The notes beneath the pieces are model-generated. The model was not told where the DNA came from. It was given only the letters and a program-made list of their open reading frames with translations, and made no database searches. A stretch of DNA of 64,000 bases from NCBI GenBank assembly GCA_947499145.1, contig CANMNB010000003.1, positions 248,001-312,000 of the forward strand, written 5' to 3'. This DNA is from an uncultured Arachnia sp. (GTDB lineage Bacteria > Actinomycetota > Actinomycetes > Propionibacteriales > Propionibacteriaceae). The position numbers were made by a program, and so were the translations under genes. Shown piece after piece: positions 1-7,486 of this stretch (position 1 is its first letter; every line of letters starts with the position of its first letter).

Positions 1-39
1 GCGGGCCGCTCGGCCGACGCCCCTCGAAGGCACCAGCGT

Positions 40-51
40 TAGGTTGGGACC
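40..51 (+). promoter_or_regulatory. Leaderless-type -10 element of the histidine kinase
   Basis: TAGGTT at 40-45 is followed by 6 nt and then the GTG start at 52. No Shine-Dalgarno sequence precedes that GTG. The same hexamer and spacing recur before several other starts in this window. Transcription would begin at or next to the start codon. This is inference from spacing only. Confidence 0.5.
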
Positions 52-1218
52 GTGACCGCGCCACCCCTCGCCCCTGCCCCGCCCCGATTCGTGGTGTGGA
101 CCGTGGCAGTGCTCGCGTTCCTCTACTACCTGACGCCGGTCGCCGCCCGCCTCGCCGCTGGACGCCCACTCCCATGGTCGCTCGTCCTCCTGCTGGTCCT
201 CCCGGCCATCGCAGCCCTTGTCGCGCTGCCTTGGCGCGAGCGAGCTCCGATCGCGATCGCACTCGTCATCGCCGCCTTGTGGGTGCCGAGCCCTGGGGTG
301 CTCGGGGCAGCGATCGTGGCGCAGGAGTCGGTGGCCCGACGCCGGAGCCTCACCAGCGCCCTGACGACGGGTGCCGTCCTCATCGCCGCCAAGGTGCTCG
401 AGCTATTCGCGTCGGCCTCGGGTGCTGCTGCGACGGCGCTCAGCTTCGAACTGGCGTTGGCCATCGCTGGCGTGGTGATCGCGACCCTCATCGGATTGTT
501 GGCGTCCAGCCGCGCTCAGGCCCAGCACGACCGCGAATCGGCGGAGCAGGCACGACGCGAGGCCGAGGCGTCCCGCATCAACGAGGTGCGTATGGCCGAA
601 CGCGAGCGCATCGCTCGCGAGATGCACGACGTCGTGGCGCACCGCCTGTCGCTGGTCGCCCTGCATGCCGGCGGCCTGGCCTATCGAACGAATCTCACCG
701 CGGATGAAGCCCAGGCAGCGGCCAGGATGATTCAGCTCAATGCGCAGGCGTCACTCGACGAGCTTCGCACGATGCTTGCCACGCTGCGAGGAGCTGAGGC
801 ACCGCCCGAGCCTCCCCAGCCGACGATCGCCGAGCTGGACGTCCTGCTGGCCGACGCCGAAGACATCGGCCAGCGCGTCACCGTGACCCACATCGGCGAC
901 CTTGAGGCGGTGGCCACCCACGCGTCTCGGCAGGCATTCCGGATCGTCCAGGAGTGCCTCACCAACGCCCGCAAGCACGCCCCCGGAGCGCCGCTGCACC
1001 TCAGCCTCACCGCACGCGACGAAGTCTTGCACCTGCGGGTATCGAACCCGCTCGCTGACCTGGCGATCCCCGACGCGAGCGGGTCACGGCTCGGTCTGGT
1101 GGGCATCGCCGAACGCGTCGGGCTGGTGGGCGGAACGCTCACCCACGGCGTCCGGGATGGACAATTCGTGGTGGACGCCGCCCTCCCGTGGGGCGCGCCG
1201 GCGAAGGAGGGCGCATGA
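52..1218 (+). CDS. Two-component sensor histidine kinase (HisKA_3 type)
   Basis: A 388-residue membrane sensor kinase that autophosphorylates and passes phosphate to the response regulator encoded next. The N-terminal ~155 residues are mostly hydrophobic membrane segments with no recognisable extracellular sensor domain. A charged linker leads to the dimerisation/phosphoacceptor helix with REMHDVVAHRL (His near residue 195), typical of the NarL-partner class. The C-terminal HATPase_c domain has an N-box (LTNARKHAPG) and a G-box (GSRLGLVGI). The stop overlaps the regulator start as ATGA, so the two are translationally coupled. The start GTG is leaderless. The signal is unknown. This class often responds to cell-envelope stress, but nothing here proves it. 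Confidence 0.9.
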   Translation: MTAPPLAPAPPRFVVWTVAVLAFLYYLTPVAARLAAGRPLPWSLVLLLVLPAIAALVALPWRERAPIAIALVIAALWVPSPGVLGAAIVAQESVARRRSLTSALTTGAVLIAAKVLELFASASGAAATALSFELALAIAGVVIATLIGLLASSRAQAQHDRESAEQARREAEASRINEVRMAERERIAREMHDVVAHRLSLVALHAGGLAYRTNLTADEAQAAARMIQLNAQASLDELRTMLATLRGAEAPPEPPQPTIAELDVLLADAEDIGQRVTVTHIGDLEAVATHASRQAFRIVQECLTNARKHAPGAPLHLSLTARDEVLHLRVSNPLADLAIPDASGSRLGLVGIAERVGLVGGTLTHGVRDGQFVVDAALPWGAPAKEGA

Positions 1219-1856
1219 TCCGGCTCGGAATCGTTGATGACGACGCCATGGTGCGGACCGGTCTGGCTTTCATCCTGGGCGGTGAGGCTGACATCGAGGT
1301 GGCCTGGCAGGCCGCCAACGGGATCGAGGCGCTGGAGCACCTGGCGGCGCAGGGTGCCGACCTGTTGTTGCTCGACATCCGCATGCCGGGCATGGATGGT
1401 CTCGCGACCCTGGACGCCCTGGCCGGGCGGGACGATCGGCCTCGCGTCATCGTGCTGACCACGTTCAACACCGACGACTACGTGGTGCGGGCGCTGCGGC
1501 AAGGCGCCGACGGGTTCTTGTTGAAGGACACCGATCCGGCCCGGGTGGTCGACGCGATCCGTCGAGTTCACGCCGGGGAGCGGACGCTGTCACCGGAGGT
1601 CACCGACACGCTCATCCAGGTCGCCACCGAGCGTCCGGCCGCCGAAGCACAGGCGAACGCGGCGCTGGAGCAACTCACCCAACGCGAGCGCGAGATCGCC
1701 GTCCTCATGGCCGAGGGCTTGACCAACGCCCAGATCGGCTCGCGGCTGAACGTGTCCATGGCGTCGGTCAAGGCGCACCTGTCCCACATCTTCACCAAGC
1801 TCGGCGTCGACAACCGAGTCTCCGCGGCGATGATGGTGCGCGAGGTCCGCACGTAG
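1215..1856 (+). CDS. NarL/LuxR-family response regulator
   Basis: A 213-residue DNA-binding response regulator and partner of the upstream kinase. The receiver domain shows the acidic DDD cluster at residues 8-10, the phosphoacceptor Asp54 in LLLLDIRMPGMDG, and a conserved Lys in FLLKDT. A LuxR-type helix-turn-helix occupies the last ~65 residues (LTQREREIAVLMAEGLTN). The start is ATG at 1215, chosen because the receiver begins immediately (MIRLGIVDDD), because the ATGA overlap is typical of these pairs, and because GGAGG at 1206-1210 is a good ribosome site. An in-frame upstream start at 1188 would add residues not seen in the family. Target genes are not evident nearby. Confidence 0.92.
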   Translation: MIRLGIVDDDAMVRTGLAFILGGEADIEVAWQAANGIEALEHLAAQGADLLLLDIRMPGMDGLATLDALAGRDDRPRVIVLTTFNTDDYVVRALRQGADGFLLKDTDPARVVDAIRRVHAGERTLSPEVTDTLIQVATERPAAEAQANAALEQLTQREREIAVLMAEGLTNAQIGSRLNVSMASVKAHLSHIFTKLGVDNRVSAAMMVREVRT

Positions 1857-1879
1857 GTTGGTTTCCTGCCCGACCGCTG

Positions 1880-2290
1880 GTGATCCTGCTCCACGGCACC
1901 CGTTCCAGCTCTCGCGCGGCCAACAGCATCCGCGGGCCGCGCCCTCGTGTACCGAAGCCGACCCTGCACCTTCGGACTGTGGGCGGCAGATGTGCGCGTT
2001 CTTCCTCCGCCACGGTGGTGGGTGAGGCCGTTCAGGTGCGGTGTGCCGACGGTGAGGCCCGTGAGCGCTTGCGCGAATGGGTCGCGACGGGCAGCACCCG
2101 CTTGGACCGCGACCGTCCCACGAGGCAGACCGCCTGGCCCGGTGAGGACCCTGCGCGGCCGGTCGAGGATGTCGTGATCGAGCATCGGGAGAAGGAGTTC
2201 GTGCAGTTCGTTCTCGACGACGTGGCCCGCCGCCAAGAGAAGGAGGACGCCTTCTATGCCGACTTCGACACCGGGGAGGTGCGCGACTGA
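1880..2290 (+). CDS. Hypothetical protein of the recombinase element
   Basis: No family recognised. The reading frame gives up to 136 residues. The first ~45 residues are Arg/Ser-rich low-complexity and look non-coding, so a GTG at 2015 or 2018 (VVGEAVQVRCADG...) may be the true start, giving about 91 residues. The C-terminal part is acidic and helical (EHREKEFVQFVLDDVARRQE). The stop overlaps the next ATG as TGATG, showing coupling to the following small gene. Both precede a serine recombinase, so they are probably accessory genes of that element, such as a directionality factor or regulator, but no motif supports a specific role. Confidence 0.45.
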   Translation: MILLHGTRSSSRAANSIRGPRPRVPKPTLHLRTVGGRCARSSSATVVGEAVQVRCADGEARERLREWVATGSTRLDRDRPTRQTAWPGEDPARPVEDVVIEHREKEFVQFVLDDVARRQEKEDAFYADFDTGEVRD

Positions 2291-2544
2291 TGGGCTCCAG
2301 CTATGTGCGCAAGACCGATCGGCGACGCTACGAGGACCGGAAGTTCTCCATCCGCGCCGTGCACCGTGACCCGGTAGACCTGCACAAGCTCGCCGAGGTG
2401 CTGATCCGGCTCACCTTGCAGGAGACCGGGCAGACGCGCGCGATCCGCCGCAACCAGGAACCACCCGAGACCTACCGGGTTCGCCCGGCCGGCGCCCACA
2501 CGGACCCGATCCCTGTGCCGGTGTCGGAGGGCCAGGTAGAATAG
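2290..2544 (+). CDS. Small basic hypothetical protein of the recombinase element
   Basis: An 84-residue protein with a strongly basic N-terminus (MGSSYVRKTDRRRYEDRKF), a helical middle (LHKLAEVLIRLTLQETGQ) and a Pro-rich tail. It starts at an ATG overlapping the stop of the preceding gene and ends directly before the recombinase leader. I recognise no family. Basic proteins of this size beside large serine recombinases can be recombination directionality factors or small transcription factors. That is only a positional suggestion. Confidence 0.55.
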   Translation: MGSSYVRKTDRRRYEDRKFSIRAVHRDPVDLHKLAEVLIRLTLQETGQTRAIRRNQEPPETYRVRPAGAHTDPIPVPVSEGQVE

Positions 2545-2551
2545 ATGTACG

Positions 2552-2703
2552 CCTCGCGCGAAGCGTGGGGTGTTGTGGTCCTCAACCCCGCCACTCGTGA
2601 CGGGCATATCTCACGTGGATGCCCCGGCGTCCTAGTCCTCCGGCCTTCGGGCTTCTTCTCACGATCGACACCTCGATCCCTCTTCTGGGCGCTTCGCGCG
2701 AGG
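2552..2703. repeat. 14-bp perfect inverted repeat in the recombinase leader
   Basis: CCTCGCGCGAAGCG at 2552-2565 recurs as its exact reverse complement at 2690-2703. The two arms flank 124 bp and end 30 bp before the recombinase ATG. Inside lies a second imperfect hairpin at 2589-2616 (CCACTCGTGA with TCACGTGG). The arms could close a long leader hairpin or be recombinase-related sites. Confidence 0.6.
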
Positions 2704-2733
2704 GCCAGACGAGTCCGAGCGAGAGAAGAAGCC

Positions 2734-4503
2734 ATGAGCACCACAGCCATCGAGCACGCCGACACGGCGCACCCCGAACCCGCCCGCACCGACCCGGTGC
2801 GGAGTCTCATCGACCCACCCAAGGGCACCGCCCTGGCGGTTTCCTACCTGCGTGTGTCCACCAGGGAGCAAGCCGAGAAGGGCGGCACCGAGGAAGGGTT
2901 CTCCATCCCCGCGCAGCGAGAGGCGAACCGCCGCAAGGCCGAGCAACTCGGCGCGGTCGTCGTGGAGGAGTTCACCGACGCAGGCACATCGGCGAAGTCC
3001 GCCGACCGTCCCGAGCTGATGCGGATGATCCGCTACGTCAAACAGCACAAGGTCGCGTACTGCATCGTCCACAAGGTCGACCGGCACGCCCGAAACCGCG
3101 CCGACGACGTGACTATCCACCTCGCTCTGCAGCAGGCCGGGGTGCTGCTGGTCTCGGCGACGGAGAACATCGATGAGACCCCCTCGGGTATGCTGCTGCA
3201 CGGCATCATGTCCACCATCGCGGAGTTCTACTCCCGCAACCTCGCCACCGAGGTCGTCAAAGGCATGTCGCAGAAGGCCGCGAACGGCGGCACCCTCGGC
3301 AAAGCACCCATCGGGTACCTCAACGTCCGTGTCCGCGATGAGCTCGGCCGCGAGGTCCGCACCGTCCAGCTCGACCCCGAACGTGCCCCGCTGGTCGAAT
3401 GGGCGTTCAAGGCCTACGCCTCTGGAGACTGGACCGTCAGTCAACTCCACGAAGAACTCACCGCCCGCGGCCTGGTCAGCGTGCCCACGCCGAAGCGACC
3501 CGCCAATCCGCTTGCCGTCTCCTCGGTGCACCGGCTGCTGACCAACCCCTACTACAAGGGAGACGTCACCTACCGGGGCGTCAACTACAAGGGAGCCCAC
3601 TCACCGCTCGTGCCGGCCGAGGTCTGGTACCAGGTGCAGTCGGTGCTCACCTCCCACAAGAGCGCCGCCGAGGCCACGCAGATTCACGACCACTACCTCA
3701 AAGGCAGCATCTACTGCGGCGCCTGTGGCTCCCGCCTGATGGTCTCCAACTCCAAGAACCGGCACGGATTCGTCTACCCCTACTTCGTCTGCTCCGGCCG
3801 GCACTCCAAGCGCACCGACTGCACCCGCAGCGCCATCCTCATCGAAGACGTCGAGCATCTGATCGAGGACTACTACGCCCGCATCCAGATCACCCCCGCC
3901 CGTCGCGAAGCCCTCGCCGGAATGCTGCATCACGAGTTCGACCGGCTCATGTCCGCCGAGACCGACGAACTCGCCCAGCTCACCGCGAACCGTGATCGGC
4001 TGGAGAACGAACAGACCCGTCTCATCCAAGCCCACTCGGCCGACGCGATCCCGCTGTCCCTGCTGAAACGAGAACAAGACCGCATCCTCACCGAACTGGA
4101 CCACATCACGCGCCGCATCGACGCGCACCACGGCGAGTACACCGAAGCCCGCGCCCACCTAGACGACGCGCTGAACCTGTTGGAGAACTGCGTAGACATC
4201 TACAAGCGGTGCGACGACGCCAACCGGCGCCTGTGCAACCAAGCCTTCTTCACAAAGATCTATGTGGACGAGGACGATGACCTCCACGTCGAGTACGCCC
4301 GCCCCTACGAGATGCTCCTCGACCCTGAAATCAACGACAACGCCCTCACCTGGGCCGCGAACGCCGACAAGGCCCGAACCCAGCCCAATGATTCTTCGGG
4401 CAAGGGTTCGAGCCTTGTGCGCGGGGTGGAGCTAAGGGGATTCGAACCCCTGACCTCTTCCATGCCATGGAAGCGCGCTACCAACTGCGCCATAGCCCCG
4501 TGA
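2734..4503 (+). CDS. Large serine recombinase/integrase reading into antisense tRNA-Ala
   Basis: A 589-residue site-specific recombinase expected to integrate and excise its element. Residues ~32-180 form the resolvase catalytic domain, with nucleophile Ser42 in SYLRVSTREQ and Arg residues in DRHARNRADD. A Recombinase domain follows (~residues 200-320), then a zinc ribbon (CGAC ... FVC ... DC) and a coiled coil of ~100 residues. The last ~25 codons lie within the tRNA-Ala gene on the opposite strand (4427-4499), giving the tail LRGFEPLTSSMPWKRATN. Start ATG 2734 has a purine-rich GAGAGAAGAAG upstream. An in-frame ATG at 2545 would add 63 residues of low-complexity sequence and is less likely. 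The domain set looks intact, so it may be active even though the element appears reduced. Confidence 0.9.
   Translation: MSTTAIEHADTAHPEPARTDPVRSLIDPPKGTALAVSYLRVSTREQAEKGGTEEGFSIPAQREANRRKAEQLGAVVVEEFTDAGTSAKSADRPELMRMIRYVKQHKVAYCIVHKVDRHARNRADDVTIHLALQQAGVLLVSATENIDETPSGMLLHGIMSTIAEFYSRNLATEVVKGMSQKAANGGTLGKAPIGYLNVRVRDELGREVRTVQLDPERAPLVEWAFKAYASGDWTVSQLHEELTARGLVSVPTPKRPANPLAVSSVHRLLTNPYYKGDVTYRGVNYKGAHSPLVPAEVWYQVQSVLTSHKSAAEATQIHDHYLKGSIYCGACGSRLMVSNSKNRHGFVYPYFVCSGRHSKRTDCTRSAILIEDVEHLIEDYYARIQITPARREALAGMLHHEFDRLMSAETDELAQLTANRDRLENEQTRLIQAHSADAIPLSLLKREQDRILTELDHITRRIDAHHGEYTEARAHLDDALNLLENCVDIYKRCDDANRRLCNQAFFTKIYVDEDDDLHVEYARPYEMLLDPEINDNALTWAANADKARTQPNDSSGKGSSLVRGVELRGFEPLTSSMPWKRATNCAIAP
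4427..4499 (-). tRNA. tRNA-Ala(GGC), copy 1, without encoded CCA
   Basis: A 73-nt cloverleaf read on the minus strand from 4499 to 4427. The acceptor arms are GGGGCTA and TAGCTCC, the anticodon stem CTTCC/GGAAG encloses loop ATGGCAT with anticodon GGC, and the T arm carries GGGGTTCGAATCCCC. It differs from the copy at 19873-19945 at one variable-loop base (plus-strand A4453 versus G19899). Its 3' flank is CCC, not CCA, so maturation needs a CCA-adding enzyme. The 3' end is the junction with the serine-recombinase element. Confidence 0.95.
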
Positions 4504-4526
4504 CGTCCTCGCGGACGACTCCGGAA

Positions 4527-4554
4527 AGCTTAGCGCACTCGCGTCATCGGTCAA
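4527..4554 (-). promoter_or_regulatory. Promoter of tRNA-Ala copy 1
   Basis: On the minus strand TTGACC (4554-4549) and TAAGCT (4532-4527) are separated by 16 bp and lie about 28 bp upstream of the tRNA 5' end. This is a good housekeeping-sigma promoter. Its -35 overlaps the last codon and stop of the GH27 gene. Confidence 0.6.
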
Positions 4555-5813
4555 CTCGAGCCGAGTGCCACCAGGGCGACGTCGTGGGGCGCCACCTCCA
4601 GCGCGAGGCGGCCGTCGGCGATCGGGACCTGACCACCTGTCCACAGGTCCGTGGCACCGGTGGCGTCCTGGGCACCCAGGTCCCCGACGAGCAGGGAGGC
4701 CTCGAGTCGAACGTCCCCAGTATTGAAGATCGCCACGCGCCGACGCCCGTCCCGCACGTCCGTCGCCCCCCAGACCACGAGATCATCCTCGCGCCACAAT
4801 TCCGCGTTGTCGGTGGTGTGGCGCGTGAGGTCGAGGACCGCGTCGTTGGTGAACAGGCCGAGCACCTCCGCGGGAGTCGTCGAGAGGTCGCAGCCCAGCA
4901 TCAGCGGCGAGCGGGCGATGCACCACAGGCTCATCAGGGTGCGCTGTTCCGGACCGGTGAGGCGTGACATCCGCGGCTCGCCCCGTTCCCCGCGGAGCGC
5001 GATGTGACCGATGGGAATCATGTCCGCATCGGCCCATGCCCCACTCCGCTGCAGCGGTGCCCACCGCGCGAGCCGCGTGAACTGGTCCGCCACGTCCTCC
5101 CAGCGGTCCCAGAGGTCATCGGAGATGCGCCACATCTGCGCATGCTGCGACAGGTGGTCCCGACGGGCGGCGGACAGGCTGGTCCCCGGGGAGAGGCTGA
5201 GCGTGATGTCCCGGCCGCTGCGCTGGATGGCCAGCGCGAGGGACTCGATGGCGTCGGCGTGGTGGGGGGCCAGCATGTCGTCGGCCTTGATGAAATCGAC
5301 CCCCCATGCCGCGAACTGCGCCACCTGGGCGTCCACCCAGGCCTGGGCGGCGGGGTGGGTGTGGTCCAGGCCGTAGTTGTCGGGGTTCCAGGCGCAGATG
5401 TCCGCCGTGTTTGCCACCTGGTCCGCCGTCGCGTCGGTGCCCCAGACCGGCAGCTGTCGTTCCACGGCTCGACGCGGGATGCCCCGCATGATGTGGATGC
5501 CGAACTTCAGCCCGAGTTCGTGGAGGCGGGCGGCCAGCGGGCCGAAACCCTCACCGCCCGCGGCCGATGGGAACCGGTTGGTCGCTGGCATCTGGCGGCC
5601 GTAGGCGTCGAGCTCCACGCGCGGTTCCGGGTTGTAGCCGTGGGCCTTGGCGTCCGGGTCGTACCACGCGATGTCCACCACGACCGTGTCCCATCCGTGC
5701 GGCAGGAGCCGCTCCGCCATCACCGTGGCGTTGGCCAGCACCTCCTCCTCCGTGACCGACGTGCCGAAGCAGTCCCAGCTGTTCCAACCCAGCGGCGGGT
5801 GGTGTGCAAGCAT
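4551..5813 (-). CDS. GH27 family alpha-galactosidase-like glycoside hydrolase
   Basis: A 420-residue (beta/alpha)8 retaining glycosidase of the alpha-galactosidase / alpha-N-acetylgalactosaminidase family. The N-terminus shows the family signature PPLGWNSWDCFG. The nucleophile Asp is in FIKADDML and the acid/base Asp is in RISDDLWD. SPLMLGCDL is another family block, followed by a C-terminal beta domain. The start ATG at 5813 follows GAGGAGGACGA. No signal peptide is seen, so it should act in the cytoplasm on imported oligosaccharides. It is transcribed away from the phosphate transporter. The exact substrate (alpha-galactoside, beta-arabinopyranoside and others occur in GH27) cannot be read from the sequence. 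Confidence 0.85.
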   Translation of the reverse strand: MLAHHPPLGWNSWDCFGTSVTEEEVLANATVMAERLLPHGWDTVVVDIAWYDPDAKAHGYNPEPRVELDAYGRQMPATNRFPSAAGGEGFGPLAARLHELGLKFGIHIMRGIPRRAVERQLPVWGTDATADQVANTADICAWNPDNYGLDHTHPAAQAWVDAQVAQFAAWGVDFIKADDMLAPHHADAIESLALAIQRSGRDITLSLSPGTSLSAARRDHLSQHAQMWRISDDLWDRWEDVADQFTRLARWAPLQRSGAWADADMIPIGHIALRGERGEPRMSRLTGPEQRTLMSLWCIARSPLMLGCDLSTTPAEVLGLFTNDAVLDLTRHTTDNAELWREDDLVVWGATDVRDGRRRVAIFNTGDVRLEASLLVGDLGAQDATGATDLWTGGQVPIADGRLALEVAPHDVALVALGSS

Positions 5814-5907
5814 TCGTCCTCCTCGTTCCTGCCGGCACCCTACTTCATCGATTACCCGTGGCGGGAGGCGTCTATTCGGGGTCGATTGGGTGAAGGGTGG
5901 GTGAACA

Positions 5908-7185
5908 ATGCACACTAGTTCGGTGACCCCGGAACTCCTGATCCTGTCATTGGTGGTCGTGACGGCTCTCGCCTTCGACTTCACGAACGGCTTCCATGAC
6001 ACCGGAAACGCGATGGCGACCTCCATCGCCACCAAGGCGCTGAAGCCCAAGACGGCGGTGACGCTGTCCGCCATCCTCAACCTGGTGGGTGCATTCCTGT
6101 CGGTCGAAGTGGCCCTGACCGTCACCAACGCCGTCGTGAACATCCAGGACGCCAACGGGGCCCCACGGCCGGAACTGCTCGACGACGGGGGCGTGTCGCT
6201 CCTCATGATCGTGCTCGCCGGCCTCGTCGGCGCCATCGTGTGGAACCTTCTCACTTGGCTGTTCGGCCTCCCCTCGTCCTCCTCCCATGCCCTCTTCGGC
6301 GGTCTGGTCGGCGCCACCATGGCCGGTCTCGGCGTCGGGGGCGTCAAATGGGTCGGAGACGGCACCAAACTCGACGGAGTTGTCGGCAAGGTCATCCTCC
6401 CCGCCCTGATGTCCCCCATGATCGCCATCGCGGTCGCGGCGGTGGGCACCTGGCTCATCTACCGGATCACCGACGGGGTGGCCAAGCGCTTCCGCGAGTC
6501 CGGCTTCCGCTGGGGCCAGATCGGGTCGGCGTCCCTCGTCTCTTTGGCGCACGGGACCAACGACGCCCAGAAGACGATGGGCGTGATCACACTCGCGCTG
6601 ATCGCGGCCGGCCAGTGGACCGACCTCGAGGCGGTCCCGTTCTGGGTCAAGTTCGCGTGCGCTGTCGCCATCGCGGCCGGCACCTACATCGGCGGCTGGC
6701 GGATCATCCGCACCCTGGGCAAGGGTCTCGTGGAGATTGCGTCCCCTCAGGGCATGGCGGCCGAATCGTCCTCCGCGGCCGTCATCCTCGCGTCGAGCCA
6801 CATGGGCTTCGCGCTGTCCACGACGCACGTCGCCACGGGCTCCATCCTCGGCTCGGGTGTCGGCAAGAAGGGCGCCCGCGTGAACTGGCGGGTGGCGGGC
6901 AGGATGCTGCTCGCATGGGGAATCACGCTGCCGGCTGCGGGAGCCGTCGGTGCCGTGATGTGGTTCATCGGTCACAGCATCGGTGGACTCTTCGGGGCCC
7001 TTGTCATCTTCGCCATCCTCGTCGGCGCCTCAGCCTGGATGTACTTCCATTCCGAGAAGTCACGCATCGACCACAACAACGTCAACGATGACTGGGTCGA
7101 CAACATCGCAGCGGGCGCCAAGCCGAGCAAGCCGATCGTCCAGAAAAAGAAGAAGAAGCACAAGAAGCACAAGGCGGCCTCCTGA
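5908..7185 (+). CDS. pit: PiT-family inorganic phosphate transporter
   Basis: A 425-residue membrane permease importing metal-phosphate with cations. The two duplicated PHO4 signatures are visible: GFHDTGNAMATSIATKAL near the N-terminus and SLAHGTNDAQKTMG in the middle. Between and around them are about ten hydrophobic segments. The C-terminus is a cytosolic tail ending in a lysine run (KKKKKHKKHK). ATG 5908 is preceded by a GGGTGGGTGA purine stretch. The stop overlaps the next gene as TGATG. Gene order with the small membrane gene suggests a two-gene operon. No PhoU-like regulator or Pho box was recognised. Confidence 0.93.
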   Translation: MHTSSVTPELLILSLVVVTALAFDFTNGFHDTGNAMATSIATKALKPKTAVTLSAILNLVGAFLSVEVALTVTNAVVNIQDANGAPRPELLDDGGVSLLMIVLAGLVGAIVWNLLTWLFGLPSSSSHALFGGLVGATMAGLGVGGVKWVGDGTKLDGVVGKVILPALMSPMIAIAVAAVGTWLIYRITDGVAKRFRESGFRWGQIGSASLVSLAHGTNDAQKTMGVITLALIAAGQWTDLEAVPFWVKFACAVAIAAGTYIGGWRIIRTLGKGLVEIASPQGMAAESSSAAVILASSHMGFALSTTHVATGSILGSGVGKKGARVNWRVAGRMLLAWGITLPAAGAVGAVMWFIGHSIGGLFGALVIFAILVGASAWMYFHSEKSRIDHNNVNDDWVDNIAAGAKPSKPIVQKKKKKHKKHKAAS

Positions 7186-7475
7186 TGAACCTGTTCCTGC
7201 TGCTGCTGGAAGGCGCCTGGCACGTCCTGCTGGCCGGTCTCGTCCTGGGAGCCGGGCTCCCCGCCATCTTCGCCATCGGGATCCGGGCGCTGTCCTACGG
7301 CGCCACCGACGGCCAGGCCGTCGCCGACCACCGCCCGCACCCGGGGGCACGCGCGATTGCCTACCTGTCCTTCGGGATCGTTCTGGCCGCCATCGCCCTC
7401 GGGATCGGCATCATCGTCGCCTCGGGCTTCGGGATGCGCTTCGAGCTCGGCTGGCCCCTGTTCGTCCCGGAGTGA
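7185..7475 (+). CDS. Small membrane protein coupled to the PiT transporter
   Basis: A 96-residue protein with two predicted transmembrane helices (residues ~1-32 and ~58-82) and a short charged loop between them. Its ATG shares one base with the transporter stop (TGATG), so expression is translationally coupled. I know no function. Small hypothetical membrane genes next to PiT transporters are seen in other actinobacteria, and an accessory or regulatory role in phosphate uptake is an inference from position only. Confidence 0.75.
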   Translation: MNLFLLLLEGAWHVLLAGLVLGAGLPAIFAIGIRALSYGATDGQAVADHRPHPGARAIAYLSFGIVLAAIALGIGIIVASGFGMRFELGWPLFVPE

Positions 7476-7486
7476 CCACCCTCCCC

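Larger units (their letters stand above)
1880..4499 (+). mobile_element. Remnant integrative element at tRNA-Ala(GGC), serine-recombinase type
   Basis: The segment holds two small unknown genes and a large serine recombinase, and ends inside the tRNA-Ala gene. The recombinase runs straight into the tRNA 3' end, the layout expected when the element's attachment site supplies the 3' part of the tRNA. In line with this, this tRNA copy is followed by CCC, while the second copy at 19873-19945 is followed by a templated CCA. I looked for a duplicated tRNA 3' fragment at the left side (1857-2500) and saw none. The left end therefore appears lost or lies outside the window. The left boundary given is only the start of the first unfamiliar gene. 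Confidence 0.5.

Noticed and set aside
5814-6458. N-terminal extension of the GH27 gene on the minus strand
   Set aside because: The frame stays open upstream of ATG 5813 but runs antisense through the phosphate transporter. The family N-terminus begins at 5813 after a good ribosome site.
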